Source: Vreelandella neptunia
GTDB taxonomy: Bacteria > Pseudomonadota > Gammaproteobacteria > Pseudomonadales > Halomonadaceae
Assembly: GCF_022489065.1 (NCBI RefSeq)
Contig: NZ_JAKVTW010000002.1
Coordinates: forward strand, 124,001 to 188,000
Reading direction: 5' to 3'
DNA: 64,000 nucleotides
Of the stretch, positions 55,688-64,000 are shown piece by piece (within the stretch, counting starts at the first letter, position 1; every line of letters starts with the position of its first letter). The position numbers and the translations under genes are program-made. Below the pieces are notes generated by a model. The model did not search any database, was not told where the DNA came from, and worked only from the letters and a program-made list of their open reading frames with translations.

Positions 55688-56767
55688 TTGATTTTATTTC
55701 GATATCTAACTCGCGAAGTGTTACTCACCATGTCGGCGGTCGCCGGCATTTTGTTGCTGGTGATCATGGGTAGCCGCTTTATCCGCTATTTTTCGGACGC
55801 AGCGGAAGGTGATATCCCCGTCACTATGTTGGGCAGCCTGATGATGTTTCACCTGCCTGGTTTTATGGAATTGATTCTACCGCTGTCGTTTTTTCTAGGC
55901 ATCATGCTGGCCTATGGGCAGCTCTATATGAACAGCGAAATCACGGTGATGGTCGCCTGCGGGATGAGCCCCACGCGGCTGTTGAAAGTGACGTTGCTGC
56001 CTGCCAGCGTTGTGGCGGTGCTAGTCGGTGCCTGCAGCCTGTGGCTGACGCCTTTAGGGGCACTGCAAACCGAAACCGCGCTGGAAGAGCAGCGCAGCCG
56101 TCTGGATGTTTCCGTGTTGGCGCCAGGACGTTTCCAGGAATTTGGCGGAGGGCGTACCGCTTATATCGGCAGTTTCTCCAGCGATGGCACAGAGATGCAA
56201 GATGTGCTGGTACACGAACAGAATCAGCCGGGTGATGAGACCACCCATGACTATGTAACCCGCGCGGCCTCGGGCTATCAGGAAACACGGCTCGAAACGG
56301 GGAGCCGCTTTTTGGTGCTGGATGACGGTGAGCGTTATGGCGTGACCCCAGGCCAACAGAACGCCGAGCGTCTAACGTTCGAGCGCTATACGCTGCGCTT
56401 AGGGCTGAATCGCGACCGGCAGGAGCTCGATTCCCTGGAGTATGCCACTACGCCGGCGCTATGGAGTGACCCTAGCCCCCGTGCCCAGGCGCAGTGGCAG
56501 TGGCGTGCGGGCCTGCCATTAATGGTATTTGTGCTGGCCTTGATGGCGCAGCCGCTTTCACGGGTTAATCCACGCCAGGGCCGCTTTGGCAAACTGCTGC
56601 CCGCCGTATTTTTATATGTTGCATATCTTAGCCTGCTGCTGGCGATTGTCGATGCGATTGGCAGTGGTACTTGGCCCACCACGCTGGGTGTGTGGCCGGT
56701 ACACGGACTGTTCTTAGGGTTGGGCCTGCTAATGCTGTGGCGCTCGCAACGTAAGGGGATGCGCTGA
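55688..56767 (+). CDS. lptF: LPS export permease LptF
   Basis: One of two membrane subunits of the LptB2FG ABC transporter, which extracts lipopolysaccharide from the inner membrane. The 359-residue product has the YjgP/YjgQ layout: three N-terminal helices, a periplasmic jellyroll (about 130-260) and three C-terminal helices. LPLSFFLGIMLAYGQLYMNSEITVM is the coupling segment. Start TTG at 55688 with GGAGA upstream. Its TGA overlaps the lptG ATG. Confidence 0.95.
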   Translation: MILFRYLTREVLLTMSAVAGILLLVIMGSRFIRYFSDAAEGDIPVTMLGSLMMFHLPGFMELILPLSFFLGIMLAYGQLYMNSEITVMVACGMSPTRLLKVTLLPASVVAVLVGACSLWLTPLGALQTETALEEQRSRLDVSVLAPGRFQEFGGGRTAYIGSFSSDGTEMQDVLVHEQNQPGDETTHDYVTRAASGYQETRLETGSRFLVLDDGERYGVTPGQQNAERLTFERYTLRLGLNRDRQELDSLEYATTPALWSDPSPRAQAQWQWRAGLPLMVFVLALMAQPLSRVNPRQGRFGKLLPAVFLYVAYLSLLLAIVDAIGSGTWPTTLGVWPVHGLFLGLGLLMLWRSQRKGMR

Positions 56768-57831
56768 TGGTTCTTGATCGTCTTGATCGTTATATCGCCC
56801 GCAACGTGCTGGCGGCCATTATCGTCGTCCAGTTCGTACTGCTGGGCTTGGATATTACTATTGCCTATATCGATGATTTAGGTGATGTGCAGGCGAGTTA
56901 TACCGCCTTCGATGCGCTGCTTTACCTATTAATGCGCACTCCTTGGCGCTTCTATCAGTATGCCCCGGTGGCAGTCTTGATCGGCGCGCTGATTGGTCTG
57001 GGCAGCATGGCATCCAGTAACGAGCTGACTGTTATGCGCGCCTCTGGGCGCTCTTTGGCACGCATTGTATGGGGGGTGATGAAGCCGGTGCTGTTGGTGG
57101 TAGTGGCTGTGTTGCTGGTGGCTGAATATGTGAGCCCGCGCACCGAGCAGTATGCAGAGGCGTGGCGGCTGGAAAAAATTCAGGGCGAAGGCGCCATGCT
57201 GACAAGCCGCAGCGGATGGCAGATTGAGGGTGAAAGTGTCTACCGTTTCGGGGCGATTCGCGCCGATGATGTGGTGCTTGATTTAACCCGCTATCGCTTC
57301 GATGAGCGTCAGTTAGTTGAAGCTACCTACGCCCAACGCGCCCTTTGGGAAGAAGGGGCGTGGCGTTTGGAAAATGTGACTACCACGCGTATTTTCGATG
57401 ATCACACCGAGTCTGACCAGGTGGCAAGCATGGGGTGGGACACTTCCTTTACGCCCACTCAGTTAGATCGATTGCTTCGCGATATAGAGAGTCAGGCACC
57501 CAGTGAGCTGTGGTATTACGCCCGGTTTCTTGAAGAGCAAGGCCTGCAGAATGATCAGGCGCTGCTCTATTTTTGGCAGAAGATACTGATGCCGCTCACG
57601 ATGGGCTCGTTGGTGCTCATTGCCGCCTCTTTCGTATTTGGCCCGCTGCGGACTGTCGCCGCGGGTACCCGTGTTTTTTACGGCGTTATTACCGGGCTCT
57701 CCTTTAAGTACGTACAGGATCTATTGGCGCCAGCCTCTACGATTTTTGGCTTTTCTCCTGTCTGGGCCGTACTGGTGCCAACCCTGGCGTGTGCGGGGGT
57801 GGGTATCTACTTTCTGCGTCGTAATGGTTGA
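56767..57831 (+). CDS. lptG: LPS export permease LptG
   Basis: Partner of LptF in LPS extraction. The 354-residue product begins MVLDRLDRYIARNVLAAI, then shows VAVLIGALIGLGSMASSNELTVMRASG, the conserved coupling helix of LptG, a periplasmic domain and a C-terminal helical part with FGPLRTVAAGTRVFYGV. ATGA-type overlap with lptF points to coupled translation. Confidence 0.95.
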   Translation: MVLDRLDRYIARNVLAAIIVVQFVLLGLDITIAYIDDLGDVQASYTAFDALLYLLMRTPWRFYQYAPVAVLIGALIGLGSMASSNELTVMRASGRSLARIVWGVMKPVLLVVVAVLLVAEYVSPRTEQYAEAWRLEKIQGEGAMLTSRSGWQIEGESVYRFGAIRADDVVLDLTRYRFDERQLVEATYAQRALWEEGAWRLENVTTTRIFDDHTESDQVASMGWDTSFTPTQLDRLLRDIESQAPSELWYYARFLEEQGLQNDQALLYFWQKILMPLTMGSLVLIAASFVFGPLRTVAAGTRVFYGVITGLSFKYVQDLLAPASTIFGFSPVWAVLVPTLACAGVGIYFLRRNG

Positions 57832-57899
57832 TACCGCAACGGCATCGCTGCTTCTTATCGCCTAAATACAGCTAATAAACAGCCAGGAGCTGGGAAAGA

Positions 57900-58376
57900 A
57901 TGAGGGAAACACGACGCTTTACTCAGTTGGATAGCGTATGGCCAGCGGGCCTTGGCCGCCGTTTAGGGGCCATGCTCTATGACGGCTTTTTGGTCACCGC
58001 GATCTGGATTGCGGTGACAGTCGTTCATATGCTGTTTTTCCGCTATGTGCTCGGCCAGCAGCCAGAAGAGATTGGCACGACGGCCAGCGATATTTGGAGT
58101 CTGCGCTTCTTGCTGCTGTTTTTTGTGACGCTGTTTTTCGTCTTCTCCTGGTCCCGGGGCGGTATGACGCTAGGTATGCAGGCGTGGCGTTTACGGGTGC
58201 AAACGGTAGACGGGTATTCACTGAACTTGAAGCAGTGCCTTATTCGCTGCGCGGTGGCGTGGCTCTCGCTGCTGGTCTTTGGTTTGGGCTACTTATGGGT
58301 GCTGTTTGATCAACAGCGGCGTAGCTGGCCGGATATCGCATCCAACACGCAAACCGTGGTGCTACCGAGTAAATAA
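57900..58376 (+). CDS. RDD family inner membrane protein
   Basis: A 158-residue protein with three to four membrane segments. The defining Arg and Asp residues appear as GLGRRLGAMLYDGFLVTAIW near the N-terminus and RRSWPDIASNTQTVVLP at the C-terminus, with GMTLGMQAWRLRVQT between. Some RDD proteins are linked to Na+/H+ exchange, but the role here is unknown. It lies 68 bases after lptG and is followed by a hairpin at 58449. Confidence 0.88.
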   Translation: MRETRRFTQLDSVWPAGLGRRLGAMLYDGFLVTAIWIAVTVVHMLFFRYVLGQQPEEIGTTASDIWSLRFLLLFFVTLFFVFSWSRGGMTLGMQAWRLRVQTVDGYSLNLKQCLIRCAVAWLSLLVFGLGYLWVLFDQQRRSWPDIASNTQTVVLPSK

Positions 58377-58448
58377 TTTAACGGGTGTTTTTCAAAAAAA
58401 ATCTTGGCTGATCAGAGCTTTATTGTACTGCTCATGATGATTAAGACG

Positions 58449-58474
58449 AATGGATATCAAAAAGTATCCATTTT
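58449..58474 (+). terminator. Probable terminator after the RDD gene
   Basis: AATGGATA (58449-58456) and TATCCATT (58465-58472) form a perfect 8-bp stem over TCAAAAAG, followed by only two T residues and then CAC. Moderate terminator. Confidence 0.5.
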
Positions 58475-58488
58475 CACTTGATAAGATG

Positions 58489-58507
58489 TATGCGAATCAT
58501 TTACATT
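58489..58507 (+). promoter_or_regulatory. Fur-box-like operator upstream of bfd
   Basis: TATGCGAATCATTTACATT strongly resembles Fur-regulated operators (AT-rich with GAAT and ATTTACATT half-sites). It lies about 30 bases before the bfd start, so iron repression of bfd is likely. Matched by eye only. Confidence 0.6.
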
Positions 58508-58535
58508 CATCTCATGATTTCCATGAGGTGCAGCC

Positions 58536-58742
58536 ATGTACGTTTGCGTGTGCAAGGGAGTAACCGATCATCAGATTCGCCAGCACGTTAGCGACGGAGC
58601 GCGCAGCTGGCGAGAAGTACGTGAAGCAACCGGCTGTGCAACGCAGTGTGGTAAATGCGCGTGCTATGCCAAATCTATTACCCGCGATGCAGTGACAGAA
58701 GCGCGCCAAGAAGCGGATATGGGACTCGCTTACGCCGTGTGA
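58536..58742 (+). CDS. bfd: Bacterioferritin-associated ferredoxin
   Basis: A [2Fe-2S] protein that donates electrons to bacterioferritin to release stored iron. The 68-residue product has all four cluster cysteines: MYVCVCKGVTD (Cys4, Cys6) and ATQCGKCACYA (a C-x2-C pair, with one further Cys). SD ATGAGGTGCAGCC precedes the ATG. The Fur-box-like site upstream and bfr downstream are the expected iron-storage context. Confidence 0.92.
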   Translation: MYVCVCKGVTDHQIRQHVSDGARSWREVREATGCATQCGKCACYAKSITRDAVTEARQEADMGLAYAV

Positions 58743-58810
58743 CGCGAATCACTATTGTTAGGGTTATCTTTAGCAAATATATGATTTGCTTGAACTTTTA
58801 AATACCTTAT

Positions 58811-58857
58811 CTATACTCTCAGGAAAGCTGGGAGTATAGCTATGTACGTCTATACTC
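58811..58857 (+). repeat. Three copies of CTATACTC, two as a perfect inverted pair, upstream of bfr
   Basis: CTATACTC (58811-58818) and its complement GAGTATAG (58832-58839) form a hairpin or operator. A third direct copy is at 58850-58857. They lie about 75-120 bases before bfr. I do not recognise the site as Fur or IscR; it could be another regulator's operator or an RNA structure. Confidence 0.5.
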
Positions 58858-58933
58858 TTCTTAAAACGTAACTGCTTGATCGCATTATCTAAACCAGATT
58901 AAACATCAGCATTACAGTAGAAAAGGTGACGTT

Positions 58934-59416
58934 ATGAAAGGTGATACTAAAGTTCTTGAGCACTTAAATAAGGCGCTGGGCAACGAACTGGTCGCGATTA
59001 ATCAGTACTTTTTGCATGCCAAAATGTATAAAGATTGGGGCCTGAAAGCGCTGGCTAAGTGGGAATACGATGAATCCATCGAAGAGATGCAGCACGCTGA
59101 CAAGATCATCGAGCGTATCCTGTTCCTGGAAGGCATTCCCAATCTGCAGGATCTTGGCAAACTGCACATCGGTGAAAACGTCAAAGAGATGCTCGAAAGC
59201 GATCTGAAAATCGAGCACGATGGCCGCAATGATTACATCGAAGCCATCACTTACTGCGAAAGCGTTAAAGATTACGTCACCCGAGATATGCTTCGCGACC
59301 TGCTCGCCGATGAAGAGGGTCATATCGACCACATCGAAACTGAGCTTAAGCTAATTGAGCAAGTGGGCATTCAGAATTACCTGCAGCGCCAAATGCAGAT
59401 GGCTGGCGAAGAGTAA
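58934..59416 (+). CDS. bfr: Bacterioferritin
   Basis: 24-subunit haem-containing iron-storage shell. The 160-residue product has the diiron ferroxidase ligands Glu18, Glu51, His54, Glu94, Glu127 and His130, Tyr25, and the haem axial ligand Met52 at their canonical positions. It is therefore predicted to be the catalytic, haem-binding type. SD AAAGGTGACGTT precedes the ATG. The intergenic region from bfd carries the CTATACTC repeats. Confidence 0.97.
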   Translation: MKGDTKVLEHLNKALGNELVAINQYFLHAKMYKDWGLKALAKWEYDESIEEMQHADKIIERILFLEGIPNLQDLGKLHIGENVKEMLESDLKIEHDGRNDYIEAITYCESVKDYVTRDMLRDLLADEEGHIDHIETELKLIEQVGIQNYLQRQMQMAGEE

Positions 59417-59484
59417 ACACTCTGTAGCAAAGCCTTTAGTGCACTTCTTAAGTTAGCTTTTTAAGTTCGCTAAGCGCGCAAAGC

Positions 59485-59520
59485 AAAACGGGCACCCAAA
59501 ATGGCTGCCCGTTTTCTTTT
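59485..59520. terminator. Bidirectional terminator between bfr and cstA
   Basis: AAAACGGGCA (59485-59494) pairs perfectly with TGCCCGTTTT (59506-59515). The plus strand continues CTTTT and the minus strand GCTTTG, and the stem's own T-rich end serves both. It separates the convergent bfr and cstA genes. Confidence 0.85.
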
Positions 59521-59546
59521 GCTGGTACTAAATGAATGACGCGGCG

Positions 59547-61019
59547 TTAGGAGCTTGTGGCCAGCGTATCACCCGATTTACCACCCAGTGCCGCTTCCGC
59601 GGGCTCATCAACGGTGAAGGTCGTGCGGCTCAAACGGCGCACACGCTTCATAAATAGCGCAATGCAAATGAGCGTGCCCAGGGCCGCTACCACATAGCTT
59701 AAGTGAAGTGGTAAACCAAAGCCGATTGGCGCGTAGGCCAAGTAGGTAAACGTTGCCATGGTCATAAAGGTGGCCGGTATTGATGTGATCAGGTGAGGCT
59801 TACGCGACAGCACTAGGTACATGGTGCCTACCCACAGCGCGATAACGGCGGTGGTTTGGTTCGCCCAAGAGAAGTAGCGCCACAGTAGCGTGAAGTCCAT
59901 ATGGGTTAGGGCATAGGACACCACAAACAGCGGCAGAGCGACCATCACCCGCTTCACAATCGGTTTTTGATCGATCTTAATGTAATCAGCAATGATCATT
60001 CGCGCACTACGGAAAGCGGTATCACCAGAAGTGATTGGCAGCACAATAACGCCCAGTATCGCCAGCGTACCGCCTACCGCGCCCAGCATAGTAGTGGAAA
60101 CTTCGCTAACGACGGCAGCAGGGCCGCCTGCGGCGAGTACATCGGATAGAGTTTGGTCGCCGTAGAACAGGCTCATGGCAGCGGCTGCCCAGATCATCGC
60201 GATAATACCTTCGGTGATCATCATGCCGTAAAAGATTTTGCGCCCATTGGTTTCGTTTTCAGTCGTGCGCGAAATAATAGGCGTTTGGGTGGCATGAAAG
60301 CCGGAAAGCGCGCCGCAAGAGATCGTTAAAAACAGCAGCGGGAAAATGGGGGCTGCTTCAGGGTGCATGTTTTGGAAGGAGAGCTCGGGGATGGGGGCGC
60401 CCGTTACAATCAAGCCAATACCAATACCCGCCGCGCTGAACAGCAGAAGTGCACCGAAGTAGGGGTAGATACGCCCGATGACTTTATCTATCGGCAGTAG
60501 GGTTGCGATCAGATAGTAAATAAAGATAGCGACAATGATGAGTGTTAGCGAGAGTGACGTCATATTGGCCAGCAGCGCTGCGGGTGAGGTCACAAAGACC
60601 GTACCCACCAGAAGAAGCAGCAGAATCGCAAAGCCATTCACCACGTGCTTCATCGCTTTACCGAGGAACTTGCCCGCTAACTGCGGCAGGTGAGCGCCGT
60701 GGTTGCGAATCGAGATCATCCCGGTCAAGTAGTCGTGAACGGCACCGGCAAAGATGCAGCCGACCACAATCCATATAAAGGCCACAGGGCCATAAAGTGC
60801 GCCAAGGATAGGTCCGAAGATAGGGCCCACACCGGCAATGTTGAGTAACTGAATAAGCGAGTTACGCGTAGTATTCATCGGCACATAGTCGATGTTGTCG
60901 CGCATGGTGAACGCTGGTGTGCGCCGTTTGCGATCGGTCACAAACACGCGCTCAACGAACTTCCCATAGGTAAAGTAGCCCGCAATCAGCAGCAGGATCG
61001 ATACAATAAAGGTGATCAT
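59547..61019 (-). CDS. cstA: Carbon starvation protein CstA family transporter (short form)
   Basis: Inner-membrane transporter related to CstA/BtsT, which carry peptides or pyruvate in E. coli. The 490-residue product has about 14 hydrophobic segments. It carries VFVTDRKRRTPAFTMRDNIDYVPMN and GVGPIFGPILGALYGPVAFIWIV, then HDYLTGMISIRNHGAHLP and GFHATQTPIISRTTENE, all diagnostic. It is about 200 residues shorter than E. coli CstA, as in the short subfamily. Substrate is not determined. Confidence 0.9.
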   Translation of the reverse strand: MITFIVSILLLIAGYFTYGKFVERVFVTDRKRRTPAFTMRDNIDYVPMNTTRNSLIQLLNIAGVGPIFGPILGALYGPVAFIWIVVGCIFAGAVHDYLTGMISIRNHGAHLPQLAGKFLGKAMKHVVNGFAILLLLLVGTVFVTSPAALLANMTSLSLTLIIVAIFIYYLIATLLPIDKVIGRIYPYFGALLLFSAAGIGIGLIVTGAPIPELSFQNMHPEAAPIFPLLFLTISCGALSGFHATQTPIISRTTENETNGRKIFYGMMITEGIIAMIWAAAAMSLFYGDQTLSDVLAAGGPAAVVSEVSTTMLGAVGGTLAILGVIVLPITSGDTAFRSARMIIADYIKIDQKPIVKRVMVALPLFVVSYALTHMDFTLLWRYFSWANQTTAVIALWVGTMYLVLSRKPHLITSIPATFMTMATFTYLAYAPIGFGLPLHLSYVVAALGTLICIALFMKRVRRLSRTTFTVDEPAEAALGGKSGDTLATSS

Positions 61020-61163
61020 CGAAGGTACCTAGAGCAGTGAAGGGGATTAGCCGGTAGTGGCGAGTGTGCCAGTAACCCAAAAGTAGGCACTTTTTTAGCC
61101 GGTTCGAATGTACAGATAAGGGCTGGGCATCACAGCTAGACTTTAGTTGGTGTTCGCCCTATA

Positions 61164-61194
61164 AAAACGGGCAGCACAATTTGCTACCCGTTTT
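61164..61194 (-). terminator. Terminator downstream of sodC
   Basis: On the minus strand AAAACGGG-AGC arms pair across a 7-base loop with one mismatch, and the second arm continues into a five-T run. It lies about 30 bases after the sodC stop. Confidence 0.75.
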
Positions 61195-61222
61195 AACTGC
61201 TCATTTAAGGTGAGCGGTTTGG

Positions 61223-61774
61223 TTAAGACTCAACGACACCGCAGGCCATACGCGTGCCGCCGCCACCAAGATGAGGCTCGTCCTCATAGGTATCGCCGCC
61301 TTCATGAATCATGATGCTGCGGCCCGGCATATCTTCCATGCTCAGGCGCGGTGCCAAAACCGGTAGGTTAGCTTCGCCATCTTCATTAACGGTCAGCACA
61401 GGGAGATCGCCTAGATGGCCTTCACCATAAGGACCTTGGTGAGTGCCGGTTTCCTCAGGATCATAGTGACCGCCTGCTGCTTGAGCGGCAGTCATCTCGC
61501 CGTCGTCATTCTCGGCAGGGTCACAGCTGGCGTTCTGGTGAACGTGAAAGCCGTAAACGCCGGGCTCAAGATCCGTTAGCGAAGGGGTCAGCAGTAAGCC
61601 GTGATCCGTATGCTCAAGGGATACGGTGCCGATTGACTCTTCATTACCCTCGGTGCTGACTTTATGCATCTCCACATCAAGCGTTTCATTCGCTTGTGCC
61701 GCTGAGGTAGCGAGCAGCAGCGAGGCGGCAATAGCGGTAAGCGGTGTTGAGAAACGTATAGTTGAATAGCGCAT
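61223..61774 (-). CDS. sodC: Periplasmic Cu/Zn superoxide dismutase
   Basis: Dismutates superoxide in the periplasm. The 183-residue precursor has a signal peptide ending SAAQA|NETLD. Copper/zinc ligands are visible in VYGFHVHQN, AGGHYDPEETGTHQGPYG, EGHLGDLPVL and MIHEGGDTYEDEP. The disulfide cysteines are in ASCDPA and RMACGVV. Acidic composition fits a halophile's periplasm but does not prove it. It is monocistronic with its own terminator. Confidence 0.95.
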   Translation of the reverse strand: MRYSTIRFSTPLTAIAASLLLATSAAQANETLDVEMHKVSTEGNEESIGTVSLEHTDHGLLLTPSLTDLEPGVYGFHVHQNASCDPAENDDGEMTAAQAAGGHYDPEETGTHQGPYGEGHLGDLPVLTVNEDGEANLPVLAPRLSMEDMPGRSIMIHEGGDTYEDEPHLGGGGTRMACGVVES

Positions 61775-61857
61775 GGTGATCTCCTTCCGAATCCATGGAA
61801 ACGCTGTGGCAGCGTTGCTTATTCAAGGTAGCTGGCGAGCCGTTACTTCGCCACCCG

Positions 61858-63027
61858 CTAGCGAGGATCTGCTGAGATATGTTGTAAATTCAGTAAAGTA
61901 GCCGTTAGTGCTTGCGTCCGCGGCACTAGCGTGTCGAGTAAGCAGTACTCCTCATCAGTATGCATTTTCGCGCCGACCGGGCCAAGGCCACACAGCGTGG
62001 GAACGCCCAAGCTGGCTGTCCAGCCCGCATCGGAACAGCCGCCGGTAAATTCGCCATCAACAGCAAACCCGATCGCTTTAGCTTGCGATTGATAAAGCGC
62101 AAACAGCGCGCTGCTCATACCCTCTTCAAGCGGGAAGAACTCCGACGTCTGCTCAATGTTTGCCCCAGTGCCAGGAGTATCGGGTTCGGCGATTATTGCC
62201 TCAATGGCTTGATAAAGCTGGTCGCGCTGTGCGGTGGTGACAAAACGAATATCAAGCTGTGCGGACGCTGAAGGCGCAACGGTATTGCGAGATACCCCGC
62301 CGGTGATGGTGCCCACATTGGTGGTAATGCCTGCCTCGTAATCGGTCAACGCGTGCAGTTTGATAATTTTTTGGGCCAGTGCTTCGATGGCGCTGGCACC
62401 ATCGCCATGGCTAACACCAGAGTGGGCGGCTTTGCCGGTGACGTTGATCAAAAAACCAGCACCCCCTTTTCGGCCAGTGACCACATTGCCGCTGACGCGC
62501 CCTGGCTCGACGTTCAAGACGCCGCTTGCCCCCTCAGCGGCAGCTTCAATAAACGCCCGCCCATCTGGCGAGCCGATCTCCTCATCGGCGGTAAATAGGG
62601 CGCGGACGGGCAGTGGGCAGGTGGGCAAACGGCTTAACGCGCGAAGCACAAAGCAGTTCATCACCAGACCGCTTTTCATATCGGCCACGCCAGGGCCAAA
62701 GCCAAGGTTCCCATTTTGGCTGTAGCCTCGGCCTGCCACGGTGCCGGTCGGAAAAACCGTATCCCGGTGGCCCATAAGCAGCGCATGACCTTGGCCAGCA
62801 CCCCCAAGTTGCGCCTCTAAAATATCGCCTGAGTCAGGGCGTTGGTGGCGTATCACCGTGATGCCATCCTGCTCGAGCCACTGGGTGATCAGGTCAGCCA
62901 CCGCATCCGTGCCCGCTTTGTCATGACTGTTGGAGTCGATATTAACCAGGGCCTCCAAACAGCCAATCATCGCCTGCTGTTGCCCCTTTAGCCAATCACA
63001 CGCTTGTTGTATTAGTGGCTCTTGCAT
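61858..63027 (-). CDS. M20 family metallopeptidase (glutamate carboxypeptidase/CPG2-like)
   Basis: A 389-residue cytoplasmic metallohydrolase. Metal ligands: His and Asp in LMGHRDTVFPTG, bridging Asp in GVADMKSG, the catalytic glutamate pair in TADEEIGS, and His in GAKMHTDEEYCLL. The dimerisation lid has GKAAHSGVSHGDGASAIEA. It resembles carboxypeptidase G2-type enzymes; the substrate could be an N-acyl or gamma-glutamyl amino acid. It overlaps the upstream M20 gene by 16 bases, so the two form an operon. Confidence 0.88.
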   Translation of the reverse strand: MQEPLIQQACDWLKGQQQAMIGCLEALVNIDSNSHDKAGTDAVADLITQWLEQDGITVIRHQRPDSGDILEAQLGGAGQGHALLMGHRDTVFPTGTVAGRGYSQNGNLGFGPGVADMKSGLVMNCFVLRALSRLPTCPLPVRALFTADEEIGSPDGRAFIEAAAEGASGVLNVEPGRVSGNVVTGRKGGAGFLINVTGKAAHSGVSHGDGASAIEALAQKIIKLHALTDYEAGITTNVGTITGGVSRNTVAPSASAQLDIRFVTTAQRDQLYQAIEAIIAEPDTPGTGANIEQTSEFFPLEEGMSSALFALYQSQAKAIGFAVDGEFTGGCSDAGWTASLGVPTLCGLGPVGAKMHTDEEYCLLDTLVPRTQALTATLLNLQHISADPR

Positions 63028-64000
63028 GACGCTCGCTCCTTATGAATCTCTGCACCTTGAGCACTCAAATCCCAGAATAGCCCCGCCATTAATATAAGCG
63101 CTTCTGAGGCAATGCTACCCAATAAGTGTTCATCGGGGGCGTGTTGCGAACAGGAGGGGTAGGAGTGGGGAACCCATAGTGTGGGTAAGCCAAGCGTCTC
63201 GGCAAATACATCGTTAGGCAATGATCCGCCCAGGTTAGGCAGTAGCGTGGGCGTTTTATGGGTCGATAGCTGCATCGAGGTTAACGCCCAGCTCACCCAG
63301 GGGTCTTCAGGGTCAAGGCGTGTGGCATTCATCTGTGACATGCGCGCCGCGCTGACCTCGATATCGTGATAGCCGTGTTGATCCAAATGATGGCGTAAAT
63401 GGGCTAGAAAGTTATCCTGGTCGCTGCCCACCACATAACGCAACTGGCAGTGGGCGTAGGCGTGGGGTGGAATCGCATTGGCTGGGGCGTCCGGGTTGCC
63501 TGCCTTCATGGCGAGTACTTCTAGCGTGTTCCAGCCAAACAGGCGCTCCGCGGGGGACAACCCTGGCTCCCCCCAGTCAGTATCAATGGCCGGGGCATTG
63601 TCACCAACCCCCACCTCAAGTAAGGCAAGCGCTTGGCGAACGGCATCAGGTATTGGCGCTGGGCGTAACCCTTCAATTTGGATCACCCCATTGGCATCCA
63701 CCAGCGTGGCTATCGCATTGGTTAACCGCACGGCAGGGTTCTTGAGCACGCCGCCCCAGTTACCCGAGTGGTGGGCGCCTTCACGGGCCTGTAGTTTAAG
63801 ATCAAAATTGAAGGAGCCCCGTGAGCCTAAAAATAGAGTGGGGGCGTCAGCGTTCAAACGGGGCCCATCCGAACCGATAAACACATCGGCCGCCAACCGC
63901 TCGCGATAACGGTGGCAGACCTCTTTTAACCCCGGTGAACCGGTCTCTTCGCCCATCTCCAACACCAGCTTCACGTTATAGCCCAGTTGCCCGCCGCTTG
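63012..64000 (-). CDS. M20 family peptidase, N-terminus beyond window edge
   Basis: The frame is open through base 64000, so the true start is outside; an in-frame GTG at 63974 is internal. The visible C-terminal 329 residues carry the catalytic pair EMGEETGSPGL, a lid domain with EGAHHSGNWGG, and HAPDEHLLGS, which supplies the last metal histidine. It is of the large ArgE/dipeptidase M20 type, and its partner downstream is a second M20 enzyme. Substrate unknown. Confidence 0.85.
   Translation of the reverse strand, partial: SGGQLGYNVKLVLEMGEETGSPGLKEVCHRYRERLAADVFIGSDGPRLNADAPTLFLGSRGSFNFDLKLQAREGAHHSGNWGGVLKNPAVRLTNAIATLVDANGVIQIEGLRPAPIPDAVRQALALLEVGVGDNAPAIDTDWGEPGLSPAERLFGWNTLEVLAMKAGNPDAPANAIPPHAYAHCQLRYVVGSDQDNFLAHLRHHLDQHGYHDIEVSAARMSQMNATRLDPEDPWVSWALTSMQLSTHKTPTLLPNLGGSLPNDVFAETLGLPTLWVPHSYPSCSQHAPDEHLLGSIASEALILMAGLFWDLSAQGAEIHKERASCKSH

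Noticed and set aside
61067..61106. GTGCC/GGCAC stem followed by six T residues upstream of cstA
   Set aside because: Stem of only 5 bp with a long loop, and no plus-strand gene ends there; not called a terminator.

Overview
The window is a dense gammaproteobacterial chromosome segment. Protein sequences and gene order fit a member of the Halomonadaceae (Halomonas-like). That assignment rests on protein character and synteny read by eye, not on a search. I see no rRNA, tRNA, CRISPR array, insertion sequence, prophage or integrase; nearly all of it is vertically inherited core genome, with a more lineage-specific stretch around 28.9-45.8 kb and a few accessory genes at 48.8-52.2 kb.

Region 1 (1-23.1 kb) is the classic envelope and housekeeping run. 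map-glnD points left and is divergent from rpsB-tsf-pyrH-frr-uppS-cdsA-dxr-rseP-bamA-skp-lpxD-fabZ-lpxA-lpxB-rnhB-dnaE-accA-tilS. The order frr-uppS-cdsA-dxr follows the Pseudomonas pattern rather than E. coli. These genes couple translation factors, nucleotide supply, isoprenoid carrier and phospholipid synthesis, outer-membrane protein assembly, lipid A synthesis, replication and fatty-acid initiation. Several genes overlap and use GTG or TTG starts.

Region 2 (23.1-30.7 kb) holds ppx (convergent with tilS), rho behind a 0.5-kb leader, ubiD, a flavin reductase, a 42-residue membrane miniprotein and a class I DAHP synthase. Upstream of the DAHP synthase I find an unlabelled leader peptide carrying Tyr-Trp-Tyr-Trp-Phe codons followed by a Rho-independent terminator. 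This looks like a transcription attenuator that could sense all three aromatic amino acids. A second small aromatic-rich ORF lies between the terminator and the enzyme gene.

Region 3 (30.7-45.8 kb) has small envelope proteins (a DUF3087-like protein, an MliC/COG3650 lipoprotein, a META-domain lipoprotein), gloA and a membrane hydrolase-like protein. A leftward cluster follows: phosphotransferase, YnjB-YnjC-YnjD ABC transporter, two 'rSAM/selenodomain-associated' transferases, and a TVP38 membrane domain fused to a mercuric-reductase-like flavoprotein. A GGDEF protein and a stand-alone 'N-terminal-to-SelD' flavoprotein lie beyond it. I cannot name the pathway; this is the best candidate for an undescribed multi-gene function. 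A probably frameshifted small gene sits beside it.

Region 4 (45.8-64 kb) has valS, an MFS transporter, a Spy-like periplasmic protein, an AlbA_2 regulator with a perfect tandem repeat, holC, ilvE, pepA, divergent lptFG, an RDD protein, the bfd-bfr iron-storage pair behind a Fur-box-like site, cstA, sodC and two M20 peptidases, the last cut by the window edge.
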